Source: Tigriopus japonicus (Eukaryota; Arthropoda; Copepoda; Harpacticoida; Harpacticidae). From it: 64,000 nt of DNA. This document shows positions 63,836-64,000 of the stretch, piece after piece. How positions within the stretch are numbered: the first letter of the stretch is position 1; each line of letters opens with the position of its first letter. The stretch spans positions 11,517,723 to 11,581,722 of the forward strand of contig CM021315.1 of assembly GCA_010645155.1 (NCBI GenBank), given 5' to 3'. A program made the position numbers and the translations under genes. The notes below the pieces were generated by a model, which saw only the letters and a program-made list of their open reading frames with translations, was not told the origin of the DNA and did no database searches.

Positions 63836-64000
63836 CTTTCTAAATACGTTGAATTGGCAAATGACAAAAATCATTTATAGGCAAGGACACAGCCAAACAA
63901 AGTCTAGCAAATATTTAAGTTCTTTGGATAGGTGTTGTTACCATGATTCTTCCACGTGCATTTTAGAAGTACGTACTTGAAAGAGACGGTACTTAAAAAT

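Overview
The window is eukaryotic, AT-rich, intron-bearing DNA dominated by transposable elements. The only host coding sequence I can support belongs to one family: secreted, cysteine-rich CUB-domain proteins of an arthropod type (exons ending QYFTG..., RQEEG/YC, ...YTQVPC-stop). With the mix of CR1-, I- and R2/NeSL-like LINEs, Ty3/gypsy remnants, hAT MITEs and Tc1/mariner elements, this suggests a crustacean, perhaps a copepod. The taxon is inference. There is one assembly gap (26034-26327).

Host layer: an 11-exon minus-strand gene can be assembled from 61720 down to 17479. Its 1143 coding bases stay in phase and end at a stop, giving 380 residues. Introns are bimodal: seven are 59-252 bp up to 83/252, and four are 3.2, 5.9, 16.7 and 16.7 kb. 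The large ones hold nearly all mobile DNA in the window. A compact second copy of five internal exons lies downstream at 4919-5884 without first or last exons. A plus-strand signal-peptide exon at 63571-63679 ends in the same split Arg codon as exon 1 of the main gene and may start a divergent paralogue.

Mobile layer, left to right: gypsy remnant and LTR (1-763); LINE with CCCH-finger ORF1 and endonuclease/RT ORF2 (764-3961, minus); SINE and foldback pieces, gypsy pseudogene (7.4-10.5 kb); a hAT MITE (11728-17089) split by a CR1-like LINE whose 5' head is itself split by another hAT element; truncated LINE (18.5-19.7 kb); a THAP/DDE_4 transposon (20.36-28.5 kb) split by a hAT MITE, itself split by a second CR1-like LINE with three tandem tRNA-like heads; hAT plus large foldback (29.8-31.1 kb); 2.2-kb TA-flanked element with a 19-bp minisatellite (32.3-34.5 kb); a nearly identical 1.2-kb duplication (36.0-37.3 and 38.4-41.2 kb), the second copy carrying an intact Tc1 transposon with IR/DR ends; a 3.5-kb TIR element containing a mariner-like DD37D pseudogene, inside another LINE (42.2-49.2 kb); LINE fragments, hAT elements and palindromic foldbacks to 62.8 kb.

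Many insertion events can be ordered from exact target-site duplications found on both sides of interrupted elements. hAT-like elements alone give six terminal-repeat families with 8-bp duplications. All homology calls come from motif recognition, not database search.
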